Shown: positions 10,285 through 18,940 of the stretch, in pieces | How positions within the stretch are numbered: the stretch's first letter is position 1 | Layout of the letters: every line of letters starts with the position of its first letter | Source of the DNA: Idiomarina piscisalsi | GTDB lineage: Bacteria > Pseudomonadota > Gammaproteobacteria > Enterobacterales > Alteromonadaceae | NCBI RefSeq assembly: GCF_003987095.1 | Contig: NZ_PIQA01000003.1 | Coordinates: 288,882-352,881, forward strand | Length of the DNA stretch: 64,000 nucleotides | Direction: 5' to 3' | Program-made: the position numbers and the translations under genes | The notes under the pieces: generated by a model | The model's database searches: none | What the model saw: only the letters and a program-made list of their open reading frames with translations | Told to the model about the DNA's origin: nothing

Positions 10285-11132
10285 TCGTTGTTTTTCTGAC
10301 TTAACGCCCACTGATACAATTCATTTTTTCGCTCGCCATGAAGCTTCGCACTTAAAGCCGCCGCTTTTTTCAAAGGCAGTTCTTCAAGCAGTATTTGCAA
10401 AGTGCGTTTCGCTTCTTCCCCTGGACCAGAGGTGTCCTTAGGTGCCTGAAACGGCTCAACCAACAGAACCATTTCCCCGCGCTGCTGGTTTGGATCCTCG
10501 TTTAAGCGTGTTATGAGCTCCCCAGCCGAGCCCGTTAAATAAGTCTCGAATTGTTTGGTAAGCTCGCGCGCTAACACCACTTGCCGCTCGTCCTCGAAAA
10601 TATCCGCCATCGCTTCCAGAGTGTGCAGTATTCGGTGTGGGCTTTCATAAAACACTAAAGTACGCGGTGTGTTCACCAAGCTCTCCAGCTTTGCTCGACG
10701 TTGTGCCGGCTTAGACGGTAAAAAGCCCTCGAATTGAAAACTGTCGGTCGGCAAACCGGCCCCTGAAAGCGCCACTGTCAGCGCACAAGCTCCTGGCAAC
10801 GAAGTGACTTTCACATTCTGTTTCCGACACAAACTTACCAGCGCATAGCCCGGGTCACTAATTAACGGAGTACCCGCATCAGAGACCAGAGCTATCGACT
10901 CACCATGTGTCACCCGCTCAATCAGTTGTTCAGCTTTTGCTTTTTCATTGTGATCGTGAAATGCAAAGACAGGAACCTGTACGCCATAATGTTCCAGTAA
11001 TTTACGAGTATGACGTGTGTCTTCCGCTGCAATTGCGTCCACTTCCTTAAACACTGTGAGTGCTCGTTCGGTAATATCCGAGAGGTTTCCAATTGGCGTA
11101 GGTACTATATAAAGAGTGCCTGGTTCCGACAT
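10281..11132 (-). CDS. rsmI: 16S rRNA (cytidine-1402-2'-O)-methyltransferase
   Basis: RsmI 2'-O-methylates C1402 of 16S rRNA, the same nucleotide modified by RsmH. It has the tetrapyrrole-methylase fold: TLYIVPTPIGNLSDIT at the N-terminus, AAEDTRHTRKLL, LVSDAGTPLISDPG and ALTVALSGAGLP. The start is the ATG at 11132, preceded by AAGG with 7-base spacing; this gives 283 residues starting MSEPGTLY. An upstream in-frame TTG or ATG would add ten non-conserved residues. Divergent from lpoA. Confidence 0.95.
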   Translation of the reverse strand: MSEPGTLYIVPTPIGNLSDITERALTVFKEVDAIAAEDTRHTRKLLEHYGVQVPVFAFHDHNEKAKAEQLIERVTHGESIALVSDAGTPLISDPGYALVSLCRKQNVKVTSLPGACALTVALSGAGLPTDSFQFEGFLPSKPAQRRAKLESLVNTPRTLVFYESPHRILHTLEAMADIFEDERQVVLARELTKQFETYLTGSAGELITRLNEDPNQQRGEMVLLVEPFQAPKDTSGPGEEAKRTLQILLEELPLKKAAALSAKLHGERKNELYQWALSQKNND

Positions 11133-11193
11133 AAAAGCGCCTTCGTTTGTGTCCATGTTCAATGCGGTTTATAGTATCACCGAATAGTCGTCA

Positions 11194-13074
11194 ATGCGGA
11201 ATCTTACTGTGTTTAAAGCGTATCGTTTTGTTTTTATCGCCATTATTGCCTGCTTTGCTCTGACACAATGTACGTCAGCGCCACAACGCACCCCAAAGCC
11301 ACAAGAGCGGCCGGATGTTCAGCAGCAAACGCTCGATTTAGAGGACGCGAAAAGCTCTGCTGACTGGCTGGAAGAAGCATGGCAGGCTTCCAATGATATT
11401 GCCAAAAACTCAGCATTAGTGCAGGCGGCACTGACCCTTCAGGACGAGAAGGAATGGCAGAAGTCGGCAGCGATACTTTCGCGCCTGGATAAAAGCCAGC
11501 TTACGAATGACGCTAACCGTTATTTCCGACTGGCCAAAGGCCGTTGGTATGCACACAATCAGCAGTGGCCTCAAGTTTACAAAACACTAAAAGGGCTGCC
11601 TGAGCAGTTCACTCAAAAAGAATACAAACGCCTAACTCTGGAGTTACTCGCCTTCGCTGCTGGAGAACGGCATCAGTATTGGCAGGCACTGACGTGGCAA
11701 GTCGAGGCCCAACGCTATTCCGACGAGCCATCACCTAACATGTTATGGCAAATAGCACGTCAGGTGACACAGTCTCAGTTGCCAACGGAACGACCTAGAG
11801 ATCTTGTTTTAGCCGGTTGGTGGCGTCTAATCGATAACCACCATCAGGCAATGACGTCGCCAGGCGCTTTTTCAGCGTTGTTAGACAATTGGCAAAACAG
11901 TTTCCCGAATCACCCTGCGCGTGAACTCGTCAACTCCTGGGTTAGCTCTGATAGCCAAAGCAATGAAATCGACAAACGTAAAAATACACTCGTTGCTGTT
12001 TTACTGCCATTATCCGGTCAATATGAAGCGCAGGGCCTAGCAGTGCGTGACGGCATTATTGCCAAAGTTAGTGAAACCAGAAGCCATGAGCTGGTTTTTA
12101 TCGACACTCACCAGCTAAGCTTCGAAGAGCAGCAGTCCAAGCTAGAAGAGTTAAAGCCAGCAGGAGTTATTGGTCCTCTGTTAAAAGACTCTGTTGCCGA
12201 ATGGGTTGGACAGACAAGTTTAAATACTCCTCAGGTCTTTCTTAACCAAATTGATGCAGATACCTCAAAGGCGACGGCAAATAGCCATTCCATTTTCTTT
12301 GCGCTAAATCCTGAAACAGAAGCAGAGCAAGCGTCTGAGTTTATGAGCTCAGCATCGAGCCGAACGAAGCGTCCGCTGGTTTTGGCAGCGAATACCCCTG
12401 GTTCGCAACGCATGGTTGAGCGCTATAAAGAAAGCTGGTCAGGTATTAACGAGCCTTCGGTGAGCTTATTCAGCCAACGGGACGACATGAAGTCGGCAGT
12501 GGAAACATCGCTGGGACTCGTGGGCAGTAAAGAGCGAATTCGGGCAGTAAAAATTGCAGCTGGTAAAATCATCGTTGATGAGCAAGAGCGTAGCCGGCGT
12601 GATATAAGTGGTATTTATTTGCCCGGTAACCTCCAACAAGTTCGTCTGTTAAAACCCTTTATTGACGTCAGCATTTCACCTTTTGCTGAACGTATACCTG
12701 TTTACGGAACCTCGTCTGCACACGAGCTTACGAATCAACTCGGCGACAACGATCTCAACGGTCTTATATTTTCTGAAACACCTTGGTTAGTCCGGAACGG
12801 CGGCCAAAATATTTTGCTAAACCAATGGCTTGACGCTCGTTCAGGGTGGGACCTCTCACAAGCTCGTTTAGCCGCTATGGGTTACGATAGCGTCGACTTG
12901 TTACAACGTTTACCCATAATGCAACGTATGCCAGGAACACACTGGAAAGGTTTAAGTGGCGTTCTGAGTGTAGAAAACCAAGTCGTAAATAGACAGTTAC
13001 AATGGGCTGCATTTAAAAACGGGAGTATCACCGTGCTAAAGGAGCAGCCCAATGCAGGAAAAAACAACCGGTAA
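11194..13074 (+). CDS. lpoA: Penicillin-binding protein activator LpoA
   Basis: LpoA is the outer-membrane lipoprotein that reaches across the periplasm to stimulate PBP1A. The 626-residue protein has a signal sequence ending in a lipobox-like ALTQC with Cys26; Gln at -1 is unusual. An N-terminal TPR-like helical half (about 40-250) is followed by a periplasmic-binding-protein-like half beginning VAVLLPLSGQYEAQG near residue 267. Its neighbours rsmI, yraN, diaA and dolP are the classical context. The 3' end overlaps yraN by 23 bases. Confidence 0.93.
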   Translation: MRNLTVFKAYRFVFIAIIACFALTQCTSAPQRTPKPQERPDVQQQTLDLEDAKSSADWLEEAWQASNDIAKNSALVQAALTLQDEKEWQKSAAILSRLDKSQLTNDANRYFRLAKGRWYAHNQQWPQVYKTLKGLPEQFTQKEYKRLTLELLAFAAGERHQYWQALTWQVEAQRYSDEPSPNMLWQIARQVTQSQLPTERPRDLVLAGWWRLIDNHHQAMTSPGAFSALLDNWQNSFPNHPARELVNSWVSSDSQSNEIDKRKNTLVAVLLPLSGQYEAQGLAVRDGIIAKVSETRSHELVFIDTHQLSFEEQQSKLEELKPAGVIGPLLKDSVAEWVGQTSLNTPQVFLNQIDADTSKATANSHSIFFALNPETEAEQASEFMSSASSRTKRPLVLAANTPGSQRMVERYKESWSGINEPSVSLFSQRDDMKSAVETSLGLVGSKERIRAVKIAAGKIIVDEQERSRRDISGIYLPGNLQQVRLLKPFIDVSISPFAERIPVYGTSSAHELTNQLGDNDLNGLIFSETPWLVRNGGQNILLNQWLDARSGWDLSQARLAAMGYDSVDLLQRLPIMQRMPGTHWKGLSGVLSVENQVVNRQLQWAAFKNGSITVLKEQPNAGKNNR

Positions 13075-13402
13075 TAAAGCGGAGTCCATAGCGTCCGAGT
13101 TTCTGGCCAAGCATCAGATTAGCATTGTCGAGCGGAATTATCGTATTGACGGTGGAGAGGTCGACCTAATAGCCAGAGATAACGACGCTTGGGTATTTGT
13201 AGAAGTAAAGTATCGTGCTAATGAAAAGTTTGCGTCAATACTGGAACAAATAACGCCCCAACAATGTCGTAGAATTCGCTATACTGCGCGCCATTATTTA
13301 ATGACTCATAATATAGATGAACATACCGCAGCAATAAGGTTTGATGTTATTGGCATAAGCGGAAGTTCGCTTAACATAGAATGGATTAAGGACGCCTTTT
13401 AA
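13052..13402 (+). CDS. yraN: YraN family endonuclease-like protein (UPF0102)
   Basis: A 116-residue protein of the UPF0102 family, which has a restriction-endonuclease-like fold. The PD-(D/E)XK-type residues are visible in GGEVDLIARD and FVEVKYR (E..D..ExK), with the family N-terminal GNKAESIASEFL. The cellular role is not established. It overlaps the end of lpoA by 23 bases, so it is probably translationally coupled to it, and precedes diaA by 2 bases. Confidence 0.92.
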   Translation: MQEKTTGNKAESIASEFLAKHQISIVERNYRIDGGEVDLIARDNDAWVFVEVKYRANEKFASILEQITPQQCRRIRYTARHYLMTHNIDEHTAAIRFDVIGISGSSLNIEWIKDAF

Positions 13403-13404
13403 TA

Positions 13405-13947
13405 ATGATGACTGACGAGTCTATTAAAGCGCTTTTTACACAGAGCATTCAAACCCAAATATCGGCTGTCGAAAGCCTCTCAGAGGACATGCTGGCAACC
13501 GTTGAACTACTCGTTGGACATCTTCTGAACGGTCAGCGTGTTTTTATTTCCGGAACGGACACAAGTAGCTCACTGGCTGGTCATTTTGTGCACCTAATGA
13601 CGGAAGGCATGAAATTAGAGCGTCCGCCTTTTCCGGTAATGAGTCTAACATCGAGCCCCAAAAAACAGCTTGCGGCACTCGGCCAGTCCGGCGATATCTT
13701 GCTCGTTATTGCGGATAAAGACTCCGAACAACTAACGGGGGTTATGGAAAGCGCAATTAGCCGGGAAATGATTATTATCGCACTGACCGGTGAAGGAAAT
13801 GAGCTAGTGTCGGGCTTGCTGGGGCCAAATGACGTTGAATTGCGAGTGCCCAGTTTAAATGCAGCCCGAGTGCTGGAAACACAATTGTTTATACTGCACA
13901 GCCTGTGCGAGCAAATTGAATCGACTATTTTTCCTGAGGAGCATTAA
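13405..13947 (+). CDS. diaA: DiaA-like SIS-domain protein, shortened
   Basis: DiaA is a tetrameric SIS-domain protein that binds DnaA and promotes orderly initiation at oriC. The C-terminal part (LLGPNDVELRVPS, then ARVLETQLFILHSLCE) and the opening (FTQSIQTQISAVE) match DiaA well. At 180 residues it is shorter than E. coli DiaA (196). The middle of the SIS domain is about 15 residues short, and the usual GNGTSAAN-like loop reads SGTDTSSSL. The gene position between yraN and dolP is conserved. Function as DiaA is likely but the sugar-phosphate-like site is degenerate. Met2 is an equally possible start. Confidence 0.85.
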   Translation: MMTDESIKALFTQSIQTQISAVESLSEDMLATVELLVGHLLNGQRVFISGTDTSSSLAGHFVHLMTEGMKLERPPFPVMSLTSSPKKQLAALGQSGDILLVIADKDSEQLTGVMESAISREMIIIALTGEGNELVSGLLGPNDVELRVPSLNAARVLETQLFILHSLCEQIESTIFPEEH

Positions 13948-13948
13948 A

Positions 13949-14527
13949 ATGATGAACCAAAGTCGTCATATTCTCATTGTATCAGCGCTTTGTTTAGCGT
14001 TTCTTCAGGGCTGTGCGGCCGTAGCAGTGGGAGCTGCTGCCGTGGGCGTTAGCTCCGCCAGCGACCCTCGTACTATCGGTACCCAAATCGATGATCAAAC
14101 CATTGAAATGAAAGCTAACGCCAAATTAGGCAATGAGAAAAAGCTTAACGAAGCTCGCATCGTTGCAGTTAGCTACAACAACAATGTACTTCTTATAGGT
14201 CAAGCTCCGACAGAAGCGCTAAAGCGCCTCGCAGAAGACACTATTCGCGATACCAATGGTATTAATAATATATTTAATCAGATCCGTATTGGTTCTAAAG
14301 CTAGTCCAGGGGTTTTAGCAGGGGACAGCTGGATAACCAGCAAGATAAAACTTAAATTTGCCAGCAATGATGCTGTACCAGCTACTAGCATTAAAGTAGT
14401 TACCGAAAATGGTGAAGTTTTCTTGTTAGGAAATGTCACTCAACAACAAGCAAATGCTGCTATCGACATTGCCAGAAATGTTGACGGTGTCGAGAGAGTC
14501 ATCAAGGCATTAACGATTAAGGGTTAA
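13949..14527 (+). CDS. dolP: Division/outer-membrane stress lipoprotein DolP (YraP), dual BON domain
   Basis: DolP is an outer-membrane lipoprotein with two BON domains that binds anionic phospholipid, localises to the division site and supports envelope integrity. The ATG at 13949 has AGGAG with 7-base spacing and gives a signal peptide with lipobox FLQGC (Cys22). BON domains span about 45-115 and 120-192, with GxxNIxNQI-like NGINNIFNQIRIG and DGVERVIKAL. 192 residues, as in E. coli. A reading frame extending further 5' into diaA is not used. Confidence 0.94.
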   Translation: MMNQSRHILIVSALCLAFLQGCAAVAVGAAAVGVSSASDPRTIGTQIDDQTIEMKANAKLGNEKKLNEARIVAVSYNNNVLLIGQAPTEALKRLAEDTIRDTNGINNIFNQIRIGSKASPGVLAGDSWITSKIKLKFASNDAVPATSIKVVTENGEVFLLGNVTQQQANAAIDIARNVDGVERVIKALTIKG

Positions 14528-14534
14528 TGCCTTG
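14503..14534. terminator. Perfect 12-bp inverted repeat at the dolP/sspB convergence
   Basis: CAAGGCATTAAC (14503-14514) is repeated inverted at 14523-14534 with an 8-base loop, overlapping the dolP stop codon. It lies between two convergent genes 14 bases apart. There is no clear T-tract on either side, so it may act as a bidirectional 3'-end hairpin rather than a classical intrinsic terminator. Confidence 0.5.
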
Positions 14535-14541
14535 GCTTACA

Positions 14542-14976
14542 CTATTTGACGACTTTAAGATGGCCGCGTTTTTTCGGCTTATCTGACGGGGTGTCATTAC
14601 CTTCATTCGAACCAGGGTTTGAATCTCCAACTTCATCATCAAGTTCGGGCATCTTATCAAGCTCTGGTTCCGCTTCGAACATGGCACCAGCGCCATTTTC
14701 GCGGGCATAAATAGCCAATGCCGCAGTCATAGGAACAACAACTTGCATAGGCTTTCCACCGAAACGAGCATTGAACCTGACTTCAGCGTCTCCTAATTGC
14801 AGTCCCTGTACAGCAGATGGTGAGATGTTTAAAACAATCTGACCATCGCTGACAAAGTTCTGCGGCACTACCGTACCCACAATGGTTGCATCGACAACCA
14901 AGTGGGGTGTGAGCTCATTGTCAACGATCCACTCATAGAGTGCTCGCAGTAAATAGGGACGTTTAGGTGTCATCAT
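14542..14976 (-). CDS. sspB: ClpXP adaptor protein SspB
   Basis: SspB delivers ssrA-tagged proteins to ClpXP. The N-terminal SspB fold is clear (TPKRPYLLRALYEWIVDN, DGQIVLNISPSAV, EVRFNARFGGKP, AIYARENGAGAMF). A flexible acidic linker follows, and then the C-terminal ClpX-binding tail LKVVK. Two consecutive ATGs (14976 and 14973) follow GGAGGA at 4-7 bases. 14976 is given; the GTG further upstream overlaps the SD and is unlikely. 144 residues. Downstream of sspA on the same strand. Confidence 0.95.
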   Translation of the reverse strand: MMTPKRPYLLRALYEWIVDNELTPHLVVDATIVGTVVPQNFVSDGQIVLNISPSAVQGLQLGDAEVRFNARFGGKPMQVVVPMTAALAIYARENGAGAMFEAEPELDKMPELDDEVGDSNPGSNEGNDTPSDKPKKRGHLKVVK

Positions 14977-15010
14977 TACTTCCTCCACCTTTGAAGCGAT
15001 TGGGCATTAA

Positions 15011-15634
15011 TTAGCCGCGTGCAAGCTCTCTTTCAGCTTCAGTCAACGAGTCCTGGAATGTCTTACGTTCAAATAGACGGACCATGTACTGCTTAATTTC
15101 TTTTGCGCCTTGACCGTCTAACTCAATACCATAAGCAGGTAAACGCCAAAGTAGCGGTGCCAGGTAACAATCAACCAAGCTAAACTCTTCACTCATAAAG
15201 TAAGGTGCGTCGGCAAAAACAGGCGCCAAGGAGAGAATACCTTCTTTCAATTCCTGTTTCGCTTGTGCGTCACCTTTAGCAATTTTATCGGCCAACGAGT
15301 ACCAATCCCTCTCAATACGATACATCATTAAGCGGCTAGTGCCTCGTGCGACAGGATAAACAGGCATAAGCGGCGGGTGTGGGAAACGCTCATCCAAATA
15401 CTCCATGATGATTTGTGCGTTATATAGCACTAAGTCACGGTCAACAAGCGTTGGTGCCGCTTCAGGATAAGGGTTAAGCTGCAATAGATCTTCCGGGGTG
15501 TAGTCTTCCGTCACGAATGTGATTTCAACACCGACACCTTTTTCAGCTAAAACCAAACGCACCTGATGACTTTTTAAATCATCTTTTCCTGAATATAACG
15601 TCATTACTGAGCGTTTATTTGCTGTTACAGCCAT
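15011..15634 (-). CDS. sspA: Stringent starvation protein A
   Basis: SspA is a glutathione-S-transferase-fold protein that binds RNA polymerase rather than glutathione and affects stationary-phase and acid-stress transcription in E. coli. The 207-residue sequence has the SspA N-terminus (SVMTLYSGKDDLKSHQVRLVLAEKG), the PTLVDRDLVLYNAQIIMEYLDERFPHP-type region and the helical GST C-terminal domain. Its position between the bc1 genes and sspB is typical of gammaproteobacteria. Confidence 0.96.
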   Translation of the reverse strand: MAVTANKRSVMTLYSGKDDLKSHQVRLVLAEKGVGVEITFVTEDYTPEDLLQLNPYPEAAPTLVDRDLVLYNAQIIMEYLDERFPHPPLMPVYPVARGTSRLMMYRIERDWYSLADKIAKGDAQAKQELKEGILSLAPVFADAPYFMSEEFSLVDCYLAPLLWRLPAYGIELDGQGAKEIKQYMVRLFERKTFQDSLTEAERELARG

Positions 15635-15660
15635 TCCTTTCTCCAGATAATATCAACGGC

Positions 15661-15684
15661 AAAAGGGTGGCAAGCCACCCTTTT
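15661..15684 (-). terminator. Intrinsic terminator after petC
   Basis: An 11-bp perfect stem (AAAAGGGTGGC with GCCACCCTTTT, two-base loop) ends in TTTT on the minus strand, between petC and sspA. A second small hairpin (TCCGC, loop, GCGGA; 15689-15702) lies immediately upstream of it. Together they close the petABC transcript. Confidence 0.75.
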
Positions 15685-15715
15685 AAATTCCGCTTGTGCG
15701 GATAAACAGACCCAA

Positions 15716-16450
15716 TTACTTAAGATCTTTCCAAAATTCTTTTTTCAAGAACCACGCTAAAATCGTAAAAATAAGCAGGAATCCGAACACAAACCAACCA
15801 ATGCGACGTTGTTCCAACAGCATTGGTTCACCCGTGTAAACCAGGAATGAGGTTAAATCAAGCGCGGCTTGATCATATTCACTCCCTGATAAGCGGCCAC
15901 TGCCGTCAGCCTGGATACCTACATAAACTTCTTTCATTTCACCATCTATCATACGCTCTTCGTATGTCTTTTCCGGTACACCCTGCAGTTCTTCCAAGAC
16001 ATGCGGCATTCCCACGTTAGGGAATACTGCGTTATTCACCCCAAACGGACGGCTGTCGTCTTTATAGAAAGAGCGTAAGTAAGTGTATATCCAGTCGGCT
16101 CCACGAACTCGGGCTACGTTAGTTAAGTCAGGCGCTGCAGTGCCGAACCAGTTAGATGCTGCTTCGGTGCTCATATTATTGGTAATACGATCACCCGCTT
16201 TTTGACCAGTAAACTGCAGATTTTCTTCACCCAGCTCCTGTGGAATGCCAAGATCTTCAAAGGTTCGGTTATAACGATGATACTGCAATTGGTGACAACC
16301 CAAGCAGTAGTTCATGTATAACTGTGCGCCACGTTGCAGTGATGCTTTATCGTGCAGGTCAACCTCAGCTTCGTCCAAAGGTACGGTTGGACCCGCCGCG
16401 AAAACCAGCGACGGGACCAAAGTCATAAGAGCGATTAACAATTTTTTCAT
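15716..16450 (-). CDS. petC: Cytochrome c1 of the bc1 complex
   Basis: Haem-c subunit of ubiquinol-cytochrome c reductase. A cleavable signal peptide (to about residue 18) precedes the haem-binding motif CLGCH (C49, C52, H53). The distal region has NVGMPHVL, containing the expected methionine axial ligand region. A C-terminal membrane anchor (about 218-237) is followed by a basic tail. 244 residues. Overlaps petB by 4 bases. Confidence 0.96.
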   Translation of the reverse strand: MKKLLIALMTLVPSLVFAAGPTVPLDEAEVDLHDKASLQRGAQLYMNYCLGCHQLQYHRYNRTFEDLGIPQELGEENLQFTGQKAGDRITNNMSTEAASNWFGTAAPDLTNVARVRGADWIYTYLRSFYKDDSRPFGVNNAVFPNVGMPHVLEELQGVPEKTYEERMIDGEMKEVYVGIQADGSGRLSGSEYDQAALDLTSFLVYTGEPMLLEQRRIGWFVFGFLLIFTILAWFLKKEFWKDLK

Positions 16451-17715
16451 TTCGACGTCACCCTTTCTGGAACCGGTTTCGTCTTCTCACGTTTACTGTA
16501 AAACCACAGTAACCCGAAGAAAGCGAAGTATAGGAACGTAAATATTTGCGCAAAAATAGTCGCTACAGGCGTCGCTGGCTGAGTACCTAAATAGCCAAGC
16601 ACAATGAAGCTAATCGCAAATACGGTTAAGTTCAGTTTGTGCAATACGCTACGGAAGCGAATTGAGCGAACTTTACCACGATCTATCCATGGCAACAGCG
16701 CCAGGAAAACAATCGCTGCGAACATTAAAATAACGCCGAATAACTTGTCGGGTACCGCACGCAAAATTGCGTAGAACGGAGTGAAATACCAAACAGGCGC
16801 AATATGCTCTGGTGTCTTCAGAGGGTTCGCTGGCTCAAAGTTTGGTGGCTCCAGGAAAAATCCGCCCATTTCCGGATTAAAGAAAATGACATAGCAGAAG
16901 AAGAACATGAACACACCAAAACCGAACATATCCTTAATGATGTAGTAAGGGAAGAACGGTATTGAGTCGACAATGTCTTTTTTGCTTGTAAAGCGCTCGT
17001 GAAATTTGAACTTCGGCTTTTCTTCGTCTGGCACTGTGCCTTTTGGCTTTTTGGTATCGACACCGTCGGGGTTGTTCGAACCAACCTCGTGCAGCGCAAC
17101 AATGTGTAAGAACACCAAAATAACCAATACCAGAGGCAAGGCTATAACGTGCAGTGCAAAGAAGCGGTTTAGTGTTGCTCCCGAGATAACGTAGTCACCA
17201 CGAATCCACAGTGTCAGGTCATCACCAATAACCGGAATAGCACCAAACAATGAAATGATTACCTGTGCGCCCCAGTAGGACATTTGTCCCCAAGGCAGCA
17301 AGTAGCCCATGAAGGCTTCCGCCATTAGCACCAGGAAGATAAACATACCGAACAGCCAGATAAGCTCACGTGGCTTCTGGTAAGAACCGTACATCATGCC
17401 GCGGAACATGTGCAGATAGACCACGACAAAGAATGCGGAAGCACCGGTTGAATGCATGTAACGCAATAACCAACCGTATTCGACGTCACGCATAATGTAT
17501 TCAACTGACGCAAAAGCACCTTCAGCACTTGGCACGTAATTCATGGTCAGCCAAACACCGGTCAGTATTTGGTTAATAAGAACTATCGTCGCCAAAAAAC
17601 CAAATACGTACCACATATTGAAGTTTTTTGGAGCTGGGTACTGCGCCAGGTGGATGTTCCAAGTTTTTGTCATCGGGATGCGAGCATCCATCCACTCTAC
17701 AAATCGCTTAAACAT
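16447..17715 (-). CDS. petB: Cytochrome b of the bc1 complex
   Basis: Membrane diheme subunit carrying the quinol oxidation and quinone reduction sites. The 422-residue sequence has the N-terminal YPAPKNFNMWYVFG, haem-ligand regions (MHSTGASAFF, YLHMFRGMMYGSY and FFALHVIALP), the Qo-site helix GYLLPWGQMSYWGA, and the PEHIAPVWYFTPFYAILRAVP-type C-terminal module. The full-length fused b/subunit-IV form is usual for proteobacterial bc1. It shares one base with petA. Confidence 0.97.
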   Translation of the reverse strand: MFKRFVEWMDARIPMTKTWNIHLAQYPAPKNFNMWYVFGFLATIVLINQILTGVWLTMNYVPSAEGAFASVEYIMRDVEYGWLLRYMHSTGASAFFVVVYLHMFRGMMYGSYQKPRELIWLFGMFIFLVLMAEAFMGYLLPWGQMSYWGAQVIISLFGAIPVIGDDLTLWIRGDYVISGATLNRFFALHVIALPLVLVILVFLHIVALHEVGSNNPDGVDTKKPKGTVPDEEKPKFKFHERFTSKKDIVDSIPFFPYYIIKDMFGFGVFMFFFCYVIFFNPEMGGFFLEPPNFEPANPLKTPEHIAPVWYFTPFYAILRAVPDKLFGVILMFAAIVFLALLPWIDRGKVRSIRFRSVLHKLNLTVFAISFIVLGYLGTQPATPVATIFAQIFTFLYFAFFGLLWFYSKREKTKPVPERVTSK

Positions 17716-18305
17716 TATGCTTGCCCCTTATCTTCACCCACCAAAATGGTGTTCTCGTCGACAAAGTAATGCGGCGGTACAACCAAGTTTAATGGTGCAG
17801 GGACGCTTTGGAATACACGTCCGGCGATATCAAACTTAGAGCCATGGCATGGACAGAAAAAGCCTGATTCCACACCCTCTACGTGTTCGCCCATTCCGCT
17901 CGGCAAATAAGATGGAGAACAGCCCAGGTGAGTACAAATACCAACCGCAACGAAGAACTCTTCTTTAATTGAACGGTATTTATTCTGTGCATAAGGAGGC
18001 TGTTGTGGTTCTTCTGAATTAGGATCACGAAGTCTGTCTTCAATTTTCGACAGCCCATCGAGCATATCCTGTGTACGACGCACAACCCATACAGGTTTGC
18101 CACGCCACTTCACACGGATTAACTGACCCGGCTCAGCTTTACGAATATTCACTTCTACAGGTGCGCCCGCGTTTTTCGCTTTCGCACTCGGGTTCCACGA
18201 CGCTATAAAAGGAACGGCGACACCCACCGCACCAGCGCCGCCAACCACTGAGGTTGCGACAGTCAAAAAACGACGGCGACCTTTATCTACAGGCGCATTG
18301 CTCAT
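17715..18305 (-). CDS. petA: Rieske iron-sulfur subunit of the bc1 complex
   Basis: Carries the [2Fe-2S] cluster that takes an electron from ubiquinol. Cluster motifs are CTHLGC (C124, H126, C129) and CPCHG (C151, C153, H154). The N-terminus has a twin-arginine-type RRRFLTVA before its single membrane anchor, as in Tat-exported Rieske proteins. The ATG at 18305 (MSNAPVDKGRR) has GGAGA with 8-base spacing; an in-frame extension ten codons upstream is not conserved-looking. 196 residues. First gene of petABC. Confidence 0.95.
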   Translation of the reverse strand: MSNAPVDKGRRRFLTVATSVVGGAGAVGVAVPFIASWNPSAKAKNAGAPVEVNIRKAEPGQLIRVKWRGKPVWVVRRTQDMLDGLSKIEDRLRDPNSEEPQQPPYAQNKYRSIKEEFFVAVGICTHLGCSPSYLPSGMGEHVEGVESGFFCPCHGSKFDIAGRVFQSVPAPLNLVVPPHYFVDENTILVGEDKGQA

Positions 18306-18407
18306 CCATCTATTCTCCAGTTTTGGACGCTTCACGATTCATTGCCGCGAAGTCGGAATTAGCTGCTGCTTTTGTCCGCTTTAGCGGATCACAGAAAATG
18401 CTTTGAG

Positions 18408-18436
18408 ATAATAAAGAAAAGACACACTTTTTACAA
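18408..18436 (-). promoter_or_regulatory. Predicted petABC promoter
   Basis: Minus strand: -35 TTGTAA (18431-18436), 17-base spacer, -10 TATTAT (18408-18413), about 100 bases upstream of the petA ATG. A short hairpin (TCCGCT/AGCGGA, 18375-18388) lies in the leader. Confidence 0.55.
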
Positions 18437-18483
18437 GAGTAATGCGTCGACAACTGAGGTGTAACCCTGTTGGAGTACGCATA

Positions 18484-18510
18484 AAAAAACCCAGCCGAAG
18501 CTGGGTTTTT
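18484..18510 (-). terminator. Intrinsic terminator of rplM-rpsI
   Basis: Minus strand: stem ACCCAGC with GCTGGGT closed by a TTCG tetraloop and followed by a run of seven T. It lies 20 bases beyond the rpsI stop, between rpsI and petA, and separates the two transcripts. Confidence 0.9.
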
Positions 18511-18530
18511 GACACCACACAAAAAGCAGA

Positions 18531-18923
18531 TTAACGCTTCGAGAATTGTGGGCGTTTACGTGCTTTATGCAAGCCGATTTTCTTACGTTCAACCTGACGT
18601 GCGTCACGAGTAACGTAACCTTCTTTACGCAGCGTTGAACGCAGCGCTTCGTCGTATTGCATTAATGCACGAGTGATACCGTGACGAATCGCACCAGCCT
18701 GACCAGTAGTACCACCACCACTTACCGTGATGTAAAGGTCAAACTTCTCAGTCATTTCTACCGCTTCTAAAGGCTGACGAACAACCATTTGTGCGGTTTC
18801 ACGACCAAAGTACTCATTCAGTTCACGTTGATTAATTTTGATGTTGCCGCTACCAGGACGCAAAAATACGCGAGCCGTGGAATTTTTGCGACGACCAGTA
18901 CCGTAGTATTGATTATCTGCCAT
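18531..18923 (-). CDS. rpsI: 30S ribosomal protein S9
   Basis: Ribosomal protein uS9, 130 residues, with the diagnostic [16 protein letters not shown] start and the basic C-terminal tail RKRPQFSKR that reaches the P-site tRNA. It follows rplM by 17 bases in the conserved L13-S9 operon. Confidence 0.99.
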   Translation of the reverse strand: MADNQYYGTGRRKNSTARVFLRPGSGNIKINQRELNEYFGRETAQMVVRQPLEAVEMTEKFDLYITVSGGGTTGQAGAIRHGITRALMQYDEALRSTLRKEGYVTRDARQVERKKIGLHKARKRPQFSKR

Positions 18924-18940
18924 AGTGTTCTTGCTCCGTA

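Noticed and set aside
13859..13948. Longer N-terminus for DolP extending into diaA
   Set aside because: The ATG at 13949 has a good ribosome-binding site and begins a clear lipoprotein signal peptide; the extension is diaA read in another frame.
15689..15702. Small TCCGC/GCGGA hairpin, similar to TCCGCT/AGCGGA at 18375-18388, as a dispersed repeat family
   Set aside because: Only two short copies with different loops in 64 kb; the similarity is too small to call a repeat element.
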